DNA of 64,000 nt from Pseudomonas sp. MF4836 (GTDB lineage: Bacteria; Pseudomonadota; Gammaproteobacteria; Pseudomonadales; Pseudomonadaceae): the NCBI RefSeq assembly GCF_002018875.1, contig NZ_MVOL01000014.1, positions 154,177-218,176 of the forward strand, read 5' to 3'. Shown piece by piece: positions 26,812 through 34,943 of the stretch (the first letter of the stretch is position 1; each line of letters begins with the position of its first letter). The notes under the pieces were generated by a model. That model worked only from the letters and a program-made list of their open reading frames with translations. It had not been told where the DNA came from and ran no database searches. Position numbers and translations under genes: made by a program.

Positions 26812-27090
26812 ATGAGCGATCGCGACTCCAGCCCCCCATTGGGGCACCTGGCCCTGAACCCCGCCGTGCGCGCCAAGCCCCTGCAACTGCTGACCGATAT
26901 CCAGCGCTCCGGCTCACTGCAAGCGGCGCAGATCGCCATCATGAAGTTGGATTTGATGGGCGACGACGAGTTGCTCGAGTTTTTGAGCTATCCGCACCAC
27001 GAAATTGTGATTAGCGAAAACGTGACGAGGGAATTTCATACTCAACGCTTAAGCGAGTTGAGGCGCGACCCGCGCCGACAAGATCATTGA
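26812..27090 (+). CDS. Hypothetical protein
   Basis: The 92-residue product is hydrophilic, with a Pro/Ala-rich start and a helical centre (L-L-T-D-I-Q-R-S-G-S-L-Q-A-A-Q-I). GGAAGAGG lies 13 bases before the ATG. It converges with the CigR-like gene, their stop codons 12 bp apart. No domain recognised. Confidence 0.5.
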   Translation: MSDRDSSPPLGHLALNPAVRAKPLQLLTDIQRSGSLQAAQIAIMKLDLMGDDELLEFLSYPHHEIVISENVTREFHTQRLSELRRDPRRQDH

Positions 27091-27102
27091 TCCCAAAGCA
27101 GC

Positions 27103-27564
27103 TCAATCAAAGGCTCCGTTGAGAACTTCGTAAATGATGCCGGTAGCAATTGTGACGAGTATCAGGTCAGTGCCCGCTTGTTGCCATTCATAGCCGTCGT
27201 AGTAGGGCAACCTGCCCAACAAGCGACCATCCAGCTTCTTTGCAATGCCTGGAGGAAGAGATTTTCCTCTAGCTAGGTTCTTTTGTATTCCAGGCGGCAG
27301 TGAAGGACCTGGGCGCCAATAATCACGGTAGCCACCGACCACGCCCAGTACACCGCCCCGGTCAATGCTGGGCCCGTGATCCCAATCATCTGCGCTGGAA
27401 CCTTTCCCCTTGTTGCCCTGGTGGCCATGGCCTTGGCCGCCTTGGGAGTTGCCTTTCCCATTTCCTTGGCCTTTCCCGTTGCCAGGATCGGCCAGGGCCG
27501 TCACTGAGCCTACGGCCAAAGCAAGGCAGGTAACAGCGGTTACAAGCGAGCGAGAATTAAACAT
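27103..27564 (-). CDS. CigR-like (anti-virulence regulator) / RcnB-type exported protein
   Basis: This 153-residue protein has a signal peptide cleaved about after A-L-A (residue 25), then a low-complexity Gly/Asn/Lys/Gln segment (residues 27-57), then L-P-P-G-I-Q-K-N-L-A-R-G-K-S-L-P-P-G-I-A-K-K-L, a duplicated L-P-P-G-I motif found in CigR and RcnB-type proteins. The end is hydrophobic (L-I-L-V-T-I-A-T-G-I-I-Y). Salmonella CigR lowers virulence gene output, but in Pseudomonas the role is unknown. Confidence 0.75.
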   Translation of the reverse strand: MFNSRSLVTAVTCLALAVGSVTALADPGNGKGQGNGKGNSQGGQGHGHQGNKGKGSSADDWDHGPSIDRGGVLGVVGGYRDYWRPGPSLPPGIQKNLARGKSLPPGIAKKLDGRLLGRLPYYDGYEWQQAGTDLILVTIATGIIYEVLNGAFD

Positions 27565-28172
27565 GACCGTCTTCTCTGAAAGGGAATACCCCCTTGAAAG
27601 GTAGACGGTATTGCCGACTTTAGTTCCGCATAATCAACACTGCTCGCTGCATCCGGTAACGGAGGACTGCTCTTAGTCCGGTATCGGGACAGCTGAGCTG
27701 GGTGGTGAAGTGCAGAACTGCTTACGAGCATCCGGCGGCGGTGGCGATAAAGCACCTGCAGCTACCAGCCTGGCACCCATCTCTCGCCCGGCAACCTGTG
27801 CCAGGCCACCGTCAGGAAAGGGGCGATCACCCGCGACAACCGGCACCACCACTTAGCCGCCCCGCTTCACTTCGACGTTGATCCGCCAGGTCTCCCGGCC
27901 CTCACGCCATGTAGTTCCAGAGCAGAAAGCCTTCGTGCCCATCATAAATACCGTGCTTTGTCATGGGCCTGCTCATTTGAGTGAAGCGCACTCGTAGCAC
28001 CCATCGCCTGGACAAGGCTGGCAATGAAATCCCGCATGACGACTGAATACATGCTGGGCCGACCAATCGATCAGTGGGTCAGACGGGACTTAGAGTTCGT
28101 ACTGAAATCCAATAATTAGCTGCGCAGTTGAGTTGAATCACAGCATTTAGTAGTTGAATTTAAAGGCTGCTT
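27565..28172. other. Spacer without a clear gene
   Basis: Several short frames are open but none has convincing composition or a ribosome site. A 20-base motif near 27643 (CTCGCTGCATCCGGTAACGG) recurs with two changes near 30480. The right end (from about 28099, GTACTGAAATCCAA) matches sequence near 57038, downstream of the third copy of the repeated membrane-protein family. Confidence 0.4.
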
Positions 28173-28793
28173 TCATTTGTCGAGATTTATCAACTCGCGC
28201 ATCCGCTCTCCTATCATTCCTCGCAACCACGCACTATGAAACTCAATTTGTTCCAGAGAAGTACCATCAGCCAATCGATGTTCGAACAGCTTGCCCTTCG
28301 CCCCCCGATAAACGACGAGAAAATGGCCATCGTGATCAAACGTTGCGAGAACGTAAGGACGGATGGAAATGATTTGGCTAAATGGCACGCGCACTTTAGT
28401 GGCTTTTCGGCCACGACGAGTAATCGTGAGGGTCAGTAGCTGCTGCTTTTCGTCGAACGTGAAAGCCTGCACTTGAGGCTCAGAGACAATCCACGCAAAG
28501 AACGCACCAATGAGTACCGCAATGGCCAGCATTAACAGAATGAAGGATGACGCAGTGAGGCTCTCACCATACTTAGGCTGCACACCCTGTATGACGTCCG
28601 GCCCAGTGAAAAGGAGCGTCGCCAGCCCGTAGGCGGGTAAAAGCAGAATCAGCGCAAGAGAGAAACCAAAAACGCCCATACCGTTGCTTCCGATAATGGG
28701 TATTTCAGGGCCGTAATACCAAATAGACGGGTGGGCAGTGTTTGGCTCGCCAGGTGGTGTTGCTAAGTCGTCAGCTGGTTTTTGATAATTCAT
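28173..28793 (-). CDS. Two-helix membrane protein, repeat family copy A
   Basis: A 206-residue protein: a hydrophilic N-terminus with P-S-I-W-Y-Y-G-P-E, two membrane helices (about 40-65 and 85-110), and a cytoplasmic domain with F-T-F-D-E-K-Q-Q-L-L-T-L-T-I-T-R-R-G-R-K, then V-P-F-S-Q-I-I-S-I-R-P-Y and H-D-G-H-F-L-V-V-Y. The window holds two more copies, at 29345 and 57077, which are closer to each other than to this one. The C-terminal part looks like a small beta domain of the PH type, but that is a guess. Confidence 0.7.
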   Translation of the reverse strand: MNYQKPADDLATPPGEPNTAHPSIWYYGPEIPIIGSNGMGVFGFSLALILLLPAYGLATLLFTGPDVIQGVQPKYGESLTASSFILLMLAIAVLIGAFFAWIVSEPQVQAFTFDEKQQLLTLTITRRGRKATKVRVPFSQIISIRPYVLATFDHDGHFLVVYRGAKGKLFEHRLADGTSLEQIEFHSAWLRGMIGERMRELINLDK

Positions 28794-28959
28794 CTGGCTG
28801 TCTCAAGAGATTGCGGCGTAGACGTTACCACTACTACCGGACAGTCTGGAAACGAATCACGGGGGCTTTTCTTACCGCGCTCCGCACTTCGATTACTCAC
28901 GTCAACCCGCTGTAACCCTCCCCCTTCAAAGTCAGTTGCTATATCGGCAAGGAGAGGTT

Positions 28960-29217
28960 CTACGGCGCAAACTCACCCAAGCTTTCGCGAGCAGTCGAGA
29001 TAGCGAACTCGAGCAACTCCAGAGGGACATCCTGCTCGAACAGGCTTACCTCAAAACGCAGCGTTTCGTCATTCCTGAATATCTCAAAGACCATATCGTT
29101 GCCACGCCAGCACTCAAGCCCCAAGCCGTCATGCCCCTTTGTCACGTGTGAGGCGGTAAAAAACGTGTATTCAACTCCGTGTACGACCACAGCGCACCTC
29201 CCTATCTGAGGTGGCAA
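28960..29217 (-). CDS. Hypothetical protein
   Basis: An 85-residue acidic protein located between copies A and B of the membrane-protein family and on the same strand. It has alternating beta-type segments (V-E-Y-T-F-F-T-A, M-V-F-E-I-F-R) and an acidic C-terminal helix (L-E-L-L-E-F-A-I). A GTG 9 codons in is an alternative start. No domain recognised; its position suggests it travels with the repeated family. Confidence 0.5.
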   Translation of the reverse strand: MPPQIGRCAVVVHGVEYTFFTASHVTKGHDGLGLECWRGNDMVFEIFRNDETLRFEVSLFEQDVPLELLEFAISTARESLGEFAP

Positions 29218-29344
29218 CGATACCTCTCCCCTCTATGACTTTGATACGGATAAAGCGGAGTCCAGTGGTGACATCATGCAAGCCAAAGATCAACTTGGGC
29301 ACCAATTCGTGCGCCGCATAGCCTGTATCAAGCGATGTAGCCGT

Positions 29345-29977
29345 TCATTTGTCCTGATTCACCACTTCGTGCATCCGTGAGCCAATTATTCCTCGCAACC
29401 ACGCAGCATGAAACTCCATTTCTTCCAGAGAAGTACCCTCAGCCAATCGATAGACGAACTGCTTGTCCTTCGGTCCCTGACACACGACGCTAAAATGGCC
29501 ATCGCGGTCATAACTGGCGAACAAGTAAGGGGGGATGCAACTAATATCGCTGAATGGCACCTGCACTTCGGTGGGCTTACGGCCGCGACGGGTGATAGTG
29601 AGGGTAAGCAGTTGCTGGTTTTCATCGAACGTGAAGGCCAGCACTTCAGGCGCAGAGAACATCCACGCGAAGACCAGCCCCATTAGCACAACAGAAACAA
29701 GCAGGAGTTGGATGAGCAACGACAACGTGAAACTCGACCCATCGCTGCGCGATTCACCTTGCATCGCTTCGAACCCGAGAAGGAGCAATATCGTCAGCCC
29801 TAAGCCCGGCAACGACCAAAGCAACATAAAGCAGAAACCCCAAATGGCCGAACCAGTGCTGCCAATGATCGGTAAGTCCGGGCCTCGATGCCAAATAGGT
29901 GGGTGAGCGCCAGGGTTTGCAGTACTTGGCGCGGCTAGAGGCGTTGCGATGAGATGAGTTGGACTTTGACGAGGCAT
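29345..29977 (-). CDS. Two-helix membrane protein, repeat family copy B
   Basis: A 210-residue paralogue of the gene at 28173 and a near-duplicate of the one at 57077. It has H-P-P-I-W-H-R-G-P-D at about 25-34, helices at about 42-66 and 88-112, then F-T-F-D-E-N-Q-Q-L-L-T-L-T-I-T-R-R-G-R-K and V-P-F-S-D-I. The match with the distant copy continues about 80 bp upstream of the start codon, to about 30057, so a DNA segment rather than only a protein was duplicated. Confidence 0.72.
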   Translation of the reverse strand: MPRQSPTHLIATPLAAPSTANPGAHPPIWHRGPDLPIIGSTGSAIWGFCFMLLWSLPGLGLTILLLLGFEAMQGESRSDGSSFTLSLLIQLLLVSVVLMGLVFAWMFSAPEVLAFTFDENQQLLTLTITRRGRKPTEVQVPFSDISCIPPYLFASYDRDGHFSVVCQGPKDKQFVYRLAEGTSLEEMEFHAAWLRGIIGSRMHEVVNQDK

Positions 29978-30142
29978 CTAGCGGGCTCCAGGATGGCTGC
30001 GTAGACGGTACCACTACTACCAGACGGTCTGGCCCAGAGGCATCAGGTTTTTTCACGCCGCCCCCCCAGTACCCAAGAGCAAACGCTAGGCAATCAGGGC
30101 GCTAACGAATGGGCGCACACACCGGAATTAAAGAGGTTGGCC

Positions 30143-30469
30143 ATGGCCAAGACTGTGCAGGAACGCTCGACAAAAACTGCCAGGAAGCGAGTGGCACTTG
30201 CGGAGGAAGAATTGAGGCTTAGGGTTCGCTCTGGTACCCGCCAAGCCCTTGCCGACCTGATGGAGTGGTCAGGCATCACTGAGCAAGGCGAAGCGATGAC
30301 GCTGATGATTCATCACCTGCATGCGCTGGGCTCCGCGAAGTGTCAGCCACTCTTGAATCCGCCGCGCCACAATTACGAACCATCGCAAAACGTGGCGCGG
30401 GAGTTCCGCAACAAAAGCCTGCTCGCCATCCAGAAAGACCCTGGCGACGAAATCATTGAGCCCGCATAA
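30143..30469 (+). CDS. Small basic protein, possibly DNA-binding
   Basis: The ATG at 30143 has AGAGG 7 bases upstream. The 108-residue product begins with a basic segment (M-A-K-T-V-Q-E-R-S, A-R-K-R-V-A), then E-L-R-L-R-V-R-S-G-T-R-Q-A-L-A-D-L and a second helix. This beta-strand plus two helices arrangement resembles ribbon-helix-helix regulators such as plasmid CopG/RepB-type proteins, but there is no decisive motif. Confidence 0.5.
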   Translation: MAKTVQERSTKTARKRVALAEEELRLRVRSGTRQALADLMEWSGITEQGEAMTLMIHHLHALGSAKCQPLLNPPRHNYEPSQNVAREFRNKSLLAIQKDPGDEIIEPA

Positions 30470-30506
30470 CCCACCCTACTCGCTGCATTCGGTAATGGCG
30501 GGCTAT

Positions 30507-31106
30507 TCAACGCATTTCTTTTACACGATTCCACTCTGTCTTGAGAATTTGTTGAGCCAACTCGACAATTCGACCGCAGTTATCGTAGACGTTACTTCCT
30601 GGGGTGCTGGCGAATTTCAAAGCGCTGTTCACTTCAGCATTTAGCTTCTCGAAGTCAGGTTCATTGGGGTTTGAGAGCAGTTGTATTTTTGCTCCCAGTG
30701 AAAAGGCAGTCATTATCAATGTCCTCTTTTCCCCCTCCCACTTATCTTTCAAACCTGCCGCGGCCGATGGGTCATGGTCTTTGACGAGCTTAATGAACGC
30801 CCCGTGATCTTCGGTGCCAGTGGCGTGGACCTGTAACATACCGATTGCGGCGATGTATTCAGCGCACGTGTTACGTAACTCGTTGATCCATGCTTGACTG
30901 CTCTCTTAAAGCGCTACTGCTTTAGCCAGGATCATCTGGCTGTGCGCAGTTTTCTTGAATGTAAAAATCGATACCCAGGCTCCTGCGAACACTGCCAAAG
31001 CCGTAAGTGCAAAGCCGACAAGGACCGTCCAATCAGTACCTGAATCCACTATTGCTCTGATCTCTGGAACTCGATTTAGCGTCACGACCAAATTTTCTAT
31101 CGTCAA
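30507..31106 (-). pseudogene. Membrane-anchored protein gene interrupted by an in-frame TAA
   Basis: The reading frame starts at 31106 with a short N-terminus, a membrane helix (T-V-L-V-G-F-A-L-T-A-L-A-V-F-A-G) and Q-M-I-L-A-K-A-V-A-L. It then meets TAA at 30906-30908 and continues without shift as E-S-S-Q-A-W-I-N-E-L-R-N-T-C-A-E-Y, then a helical domain to 30507. Proteins of this layout (one helix, then a Q-A-W-I-N-x-L-R segment) are normally continuous, about 199 residues here. One base change explains the break. A sequencing error or readthrough is possible. An ATG at 30839 could restart the second part. Confidence 0.6.
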
Positions 31107-31211
31107 TTTCTGCTCCTAGCAGGATGTAATTCAACAACGACAGATACCCCAACCCAAACCAAATTGCCACCACCGGAACCCGGAGGGCGGCGCCTACCTG
31201 AGCTAAACGCA

Positions 31212-31349
31212 ATGCCCGTACTTCACCGCGCAATCCACAAGATCGACAAGATCGACAAGAAGCCTGACGGCGCTACGGTGATGAAATCGTCATCACTGTT
31301 GATCCAGAGAAATAACCTGGTTCAACTTTACCATTACTGTAAAGAGTAG
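31212..31349 (+). pseudogene. Possible 5' remnant of a nucleoid-associated protein (NdpA/YejK-like) gene
   Basis: The frame encodes M-P-V-L-H-R-A-I-H-K-I-D-K-I-D-K-K-P-D-G-A-T-V, resembling the N-terminus of NdpA-type proteins (M-P-I-R-H-x-I-V-H-x-I-D-K-K-P-D-G). After about 24 codons the resemblance stops, and the DNA changes to the AT-rich strand-opposed adhesin gene. The I-D-K repeat may be a small in-frame duplication. This is weak evidence from a short match. Confidence 0.25.
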
Positions 31350-32100
31350 ATTTTAAAGATATAGCTTTAGGTACGCCCTCTATAACTGGAACTGAAACAC
31401 CTTCTGCTGCTGACTTCCCTTCAATAGTCAGCCTGGAATACAAACTACCATCCACTCTCAACTTAACGCCCGAGAGACTCTCCTTGCCTGCAGTTAAAAT
31501 CAAGCTGGAGCCCCCAGTGCATTTTAATTGAAGTTGCGTTGCCGCCTCATTGCCATTCACATCATTATCATTAATAACACCATGTTTTATTGTTGTATTA
31601 CCTGAAACGACACACGCTAAGGGAGGGGTAGCAACACGAGCACAAGATCCAATACGGGTTTCGGGGCGACCTGTCCCCGAATACTTATGTTGAACTCCAA
31701 ATGATATACAAAAATCACTTGGCTTCTTGTAGGAGTTAGGAACAAATATAGACCCACTAAATGGTATATAAAAACCTTGCATTCTCATCTCCTCATACAA
31801 CTCAGCCAATGAACCCCCAGCCGTCATATCTTTCCAGCGGTATTCGCTAAATACAGCATTTCTAAGCCACTGATCTTGCTCGCCAACTGCCACTATAAAC
31901 AGATCACATTTAGTCGCACCCCAATCAGTACAATACCCGGAACCACTTCCAGACAACCAATCAGTAATAGTAAAGTAGTACCTAACACCACCTTGCTCAT
32001 TTCGGCTTCCATTTGAAACCAGAGAAACCGCGTTAGCACTAGTAAAAACCATAAATAATAGTAAGCATCTAACAATCCCACAAAAAATAACGGACTTCAT
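31273..32100 (-). CDS. Fimbrial adhesin-like secreted protein (MrpH type), orphan
   Basis: From the ATG ending at 32100 the product is 275 residues with a signal peptide cleaved about after A-N-A (residue 24). The N-terminal part (Y-Y-F-T-I-T-D-W-L-S-G-S-G) and the central cysteine pairs (Y-C-T-D, K-C-D-L, F-C-I-S, S-C-A-R) resemble MrpH-type tip adhesins. The C-terminal half is a pilin-like beta domain starting at A-C-V-V-S-G-N. No usher, chaperone or pilin gene is nearby. The DNA is clearly more AT-rich than its surroundings, pointing to horizontal acquisition. Confidence 0.6.
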   Translation of the reverse strand: MKSVIFCGIVRCLLLFMVFTSANAVSLVSNGSRNEQGGVRYYFTITDWLSGSGSGYCTDWGATKCDLFIVAVGEQDQWLRNAVFSEYRWKDMTAGGSLAELYEEMRMQGFYIPFSGSIFVPNSYKKPSDFCISFGVQHKYSGTGRPETRIGSCARVATPPLACVVSGNTTIKHGVINDNDVNGNEAATQLQLKCTGGSSLILTAGKESLSGVKLRVDGSLYSRLTIEGKSAAEGVSVPVIEGVPKAISLKSTLYSNGKVEPGYFSGSTVMTISSP

Positions 32101-32338
32101 TTCTTTGACTCTCAATATAGGCAAGAGTTAGATGACATATACTTATGCGCACATGTAAGCAACTATTCGCGAAGCGATCTAAGATCGCCGCTCTTAGGCA
32201 CCCAGACTATCGGAAACTTCTGAAATTCAGCAGGAACTTTCCGACAACACTGATAGGTGCACTCGCTAAAATCATCCCGTTTATAAATGTACACGGTGTC
32301 TACAACCAATGAATCACGCCAGCCGGCGAGGCCCCCCT

Positions 32339-33136
32339 ATGCCCGATATCACCTACGGCTCTGTGTGCAGTGGCATCGAAGCCGCGACACAGGCCTGGCA
32401 CCCGCTGGGCATGCGCGCCGCCTGGTTCGCCGAGATTGAGCCGTTCCCCTCAGCGGTCCTGGCCCACCACTACCCCGACGTGCCGAACCACGGCGACATG
32501 ACCAAGCTGGCTGCCCTGGTGCTGGCCGGCAAGATCCCGGCGCCGGACGTGTTGGTCGGCGGCCCCCCGTGCCAGGCCTTCAGCGTTGCCGGTATGCGCG
32601 AAGGCCTCCCCGACCCGCGCGGCGCCCTCACCATCAAATACGTGGAGCTTGCAGATGCAGTTGACTATGTTCGCGCCGGCCAGCGAAAGCCCACCAGCGT
32701 CATCGTCCGGGAGAACGTCCCCGGCGTACTCAACGACAAAGGGAACGCCTTCGGATGCTTTCTTGGCGCGCTTGCTGGGGAAGACTGCGAGCTGCAGCCT
32801 CCAGGGAAGAAATGGAAGGACGCTGGTTGTGTGTATGGACCCAAAAGAGCAATCGCGTGGCGGGTCCTGGACGCCCAATATTTCGGCCTGGCCCAACGAC
32901 GCCGTCGTGTGTTCGTTGTCGCAAGTTCTAGAGACGGGTTCGATCCCACCGAGGTGCTTTTTGAGCGCGAGGGCATGCGCCGGGACACTGCGTCGCGCCG
33001 AGGCGAGGGGCAAGACGTTACCCGAACAGCTCCTTTCGCCCTTCCACTCCCGTGCGGATGTGGATACGTCTTCGCTGAATCCTTCGCCATTACGGCTGAA
33101 TTAGGCCGCGCTACGAAGCGGCGTCGGCTTGAATGA
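32339..33136 (+). CDS. C5-cytosine DNA methyltransferase, truncated (phage type)
   Basis: The 265-residue product from the ATG at 32339 has the catalytic half of a C5-methyltransferase: motif I G-S-V-C-S-G-I-E-A-A (7-16), motif IV G-G-P-P-C-Q-A-F-S with catalytic Cys78, motif VI R-E-N-V-P-G with Glu125, and motif VIII Q-R-R-R-R-V-F (186-192). The target-recognition region and motifs IX and X are missing: after about residue 248 the frame runs into an integron attC site, which supplies the last codons. Probably non-functional and derived from a prophage. GCGAGG precedes the start. Confidence 0.75.
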   Translation: MPDITYGSVCSGIEAATQAWHPLGMRAAWFAEIEPFPSAVLAHHYPDVPNHGDMTKLAALVLAGKIPAPDVLVGGPPCQAFSVAGMREGLPDPRGALTIKYVELADAVDYVRAGQRKPTSVIVRENVPGVLNDKGNAFGCFLGALAGEDCELQPPGKKWKDAGCVYGPKRAIAWRVLDAQYFGLAQRRRRVFVVASSRDGFDPTEVLFEREGMRRDTASRRGEGQDVTRTAPFALPLPCGCGYVFAESFAITAELGRATKRRRLE

Positions 33137-33146
33137 AGGGTTAGGC
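33091..33146 (-). repeat. Integron attC recombination site (59-base-element type)
   Basis: Read on the minus strand the site starts GCCTAAC (33146-33140, the R'' core), followed by C-rich arms TTCAAGCCGACGCCGC and GCGCGGCCTAATTC around a TTCGTA loop, an imperfect palindrome very like the attC of aadA-type cassettes as I remember it. The far core (R', expected GTTRRRY) is degenerate (GTAATGG). The stop codon TAA of the 83-residue gene lies inside GCCTAAC, the classic arrangement of a gene cassette. Confidence 0.8.
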
Positions 33147-33392
33147 CGCAGCAGTGCCCGCGGGGATCCAAAGATCATCGCCCTCAAGATCATAGGTGCG
33201 CTGCTCGCAGCCTCCATCTTTGCAGCGGATATAGGCAAGCATACGGGTCTCGCCGTCGCTGTTCGCCACCAGCCAGTAGTAAGCGTAACCATCATCTGAG
33301 AACTCGCTATCCTGCCAAACTTCGACACTGGGATGAGATGCGCTAAGGCGAGAGAACACTTCCGTCGATTGGATAATGAAGATGTCGGACAT
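33141..33392 (-). CDS. Integron gene-cassette protein, unknown function
   Basis: The 83-residue acidic protein (M-S-D-I-F-I-I-Q-S, then W-Q-D-S-E-F-S-D-D-G-Y-A-Y-Y-W, C-K-D-G-G-C near residue 58) lies exactly within a cassette. A GTTAGGC core is 14 bases upstream of the start codon, AGGAAAGAG is the ribosome site, and the stop codon sits in the R'' core of its own attC. The C-x-x-x-x-C pair may bind metal. Small cassette proteins often have no known relatives. No integron integrase gene is in the window. Confidence 0.75.
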   Translation of the reverse strand: MSDIFIIQSTEVFSRLSASHPSVEVWQDSEFSDDGYAYYWLVANSDGETRMLAYIRCKDGGCEQRTYDLEGDDLWIPAGTAAA

Positions 33393-33405
33393 ACTCTTTC
33401 CTGTG

Positions 33406-33467
33406 GCCTAACACACGCGTAGATAGACGCGAACTTGCGAGCCTTAATGGACGCGATTGTTAATTGT
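33406..33467 (-). repeat. Second integron attC-like site, upstream boundary of the cassette
   Basis: On the minus strand it ends in a perfect GTTAGGC core (33412-33406). Inside are ACAATCGCGT and ACGCGTGTGT-type arms that pair imperfectly around a 30-base centre, and the left core AATTAAC is degenerate. Together with the site at 33091 it bounds a cassette of roughly 320 bp. Confidence 0.65.
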
Positions 33468-33593
33468 GTTTCTGAAAATCAATTATAAATTTACACCAAC
33501 TGGTGAATAGTATTCTCTTGCTGACGGCCGCGACGGCTCTAGATTACGCTATCTACACTGATATTGAAGCTATCCACCACCTGACAAGTCATC

Positions 33594-34850
33594 TTAAAGA
33601 TGCAGAACCGAATTGCCTCCGGCGCCGTGCTCCGGCGCTTCGACCTTGACCCGCATCCCGATCAACAGCGCTGCGAGCAGCATCAGGATGCCGGCAGCGA
33701 CAAATACGCCGGCGATGCCACTGAAACTGAACATAGCGCCCCCGGCAGCAGCACCCGCAGCGATCGCCGACTGCACCGAGGCCACTACCATTCCTCCCGC
33801 GCTTTCCGCCTGATCTGGCACCGCCCGGGCTACCCAGTTTGACCACGCCACAGGTACACCGCCGAAGGCCATGCCCCAGAGTGCCAACAACAATGCCTGA
33901 CACGGCACAGAAGCAGGCAGCAACACCAAGGCTAATGCTGCAACGCCGACCAGCGCAGGCATCAGCACCATTGTCCCGCGCGGGCTATGTTCAAGTAGCC
34001 AGCCGGCCAACAGCGTGCCGACGAAGTTAGCCGCGCCGAACCCCAGAAGCATCAACGCCAATCCTTCGGCCCCCACGCCGGTTGTGCTTTCCAGAAACGG
34101 CCGGATGTAGGTGAACAACGCGAAGTGCCCTGTGTGCACAAGCACGCAACCCAGCATGCCAACGGCAATGCCCGGACGCAGTAGCACTTCAAGCACCGTT
34201 CTCAACCGCGCCGTCCTGCGCGGCGCCAGCGGCGGCAGCGTGAAAAGCTGGAAAACCAGCGTCACTACCCCGACGGCGGCGGCCGCCACAAAAGCACTGC
34301 GCCAGCCATACAGCCCGCCCAAATAGCTGCCGAGCGGCACCGCCACCACAGTGCCCACTGCAATACCGCTGAAAACAATCGACAGGGCCCGTGGCAGTAG
34401 CGCAGCCGGCACTAGGCGCATCGCCACTGCCGCCGCCATGCTCCAGAAGCCGCCCAGTGCGATACCTAGCAAAATCCGCATGATCAGCAGCACTATCAGG
34501 CTGGAAGAGAAAGCCACCAGCAAGTTGGAGGCAATCATCAGCGTGGAAAAGCACAGCAATACCACTCGCCGGTCGATCCCTCGCGTCAAGCCTGGCACCA
34601 GTAACCCGGAGAACAGCGCCACTACCGCCGTCACTGTCACCGCCTGCCCCGCCAGGGCTTCCGACACCCCTAGTTCAACGGCCATCGGCGTCAGCAAGCT
34701 GGCCGGAAGGTACTCCGCCGTCAACAATCCAAACACGCCCATCGCCAGCGAAAATACCGCCATCCAGGCCGGCGTCGTTGGCTCTAAATCAGCCTCGTTG
34801 CCAAAGCGCGCATCAGCTACAACGTCACACACCCCATTACTCATCACCAA
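33594..34850 (-). CDS. MFS exporter, NepI/AraJ-like
   Basis: A 418-residue, 12-helix drug:H+ antiporter-family protein. The first loop and helix read G-V-F-G-L-L-T-A-E-Y-L-P-A-S-L-L (near 37-52), typical of the NepI/YdhP/AraJ group, and G-I-A-L-G-G-F-W-S-M-A-A-A (near 130) corresponds to motif C. NepI exports purine ribonucleosides, and other members export sugars or chloramphenicol. It is divergent from an AraC regulator, so expression is probably induced by its substrate. Confidence 0.82.
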   Translation of the reverse strand: MVMSNGVCDVVADARFGNEADLEPTTPAWMAVFSLAMGVFGLLTAEYLPASLLTPMAVELGVSEALAGQAVTVTAVVALFSGLLVPGLTRGIDRRVVLLCFSTLMIASNLLVAFSSSLIVLLIMRILLGIALGGFWSMAAAVAMRLVPAALLPRALSIVFSGIAVGTVVAVPLGSYLGGLYGWRSAFVAAAAVGVVTLVFQLFTLPPLAPRRTARLRTVLEVLLRPGIAVGMLGCVLVHTGHFALFTYIRPFLESTTGVGAEGLALMLLGFGAANFVGTLLAGWLLEHSPRGTMVLMPALVGVAALALVLLPASVPCQALLLALWGMAFGGVPVAWSNWVARAVPDQAESAGGMVVASVQSAIAAGAAAGGAMFSFSGIAGVFVAAGILMLLAALLIGMRVKVEAPEHGAGGNSVLHL

Positions 34851-34943
34851 ACACCTCTGGAAATTATCTCAACCAGAAGTCTATGGACGCAGAACAGGAT
34901 GTTCTATGATGCAAAATCTTTAGTTTTTGATCAAAACCCCGAA

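Noticed and set aside
31225..31265. Short AAGATCGAC tandem repeat considered as CRISPR-like
   Set aside because: Only two to three copies with no spacers; it is a small in-frame duplication. No CRISPR array was seen anywhere in the window.
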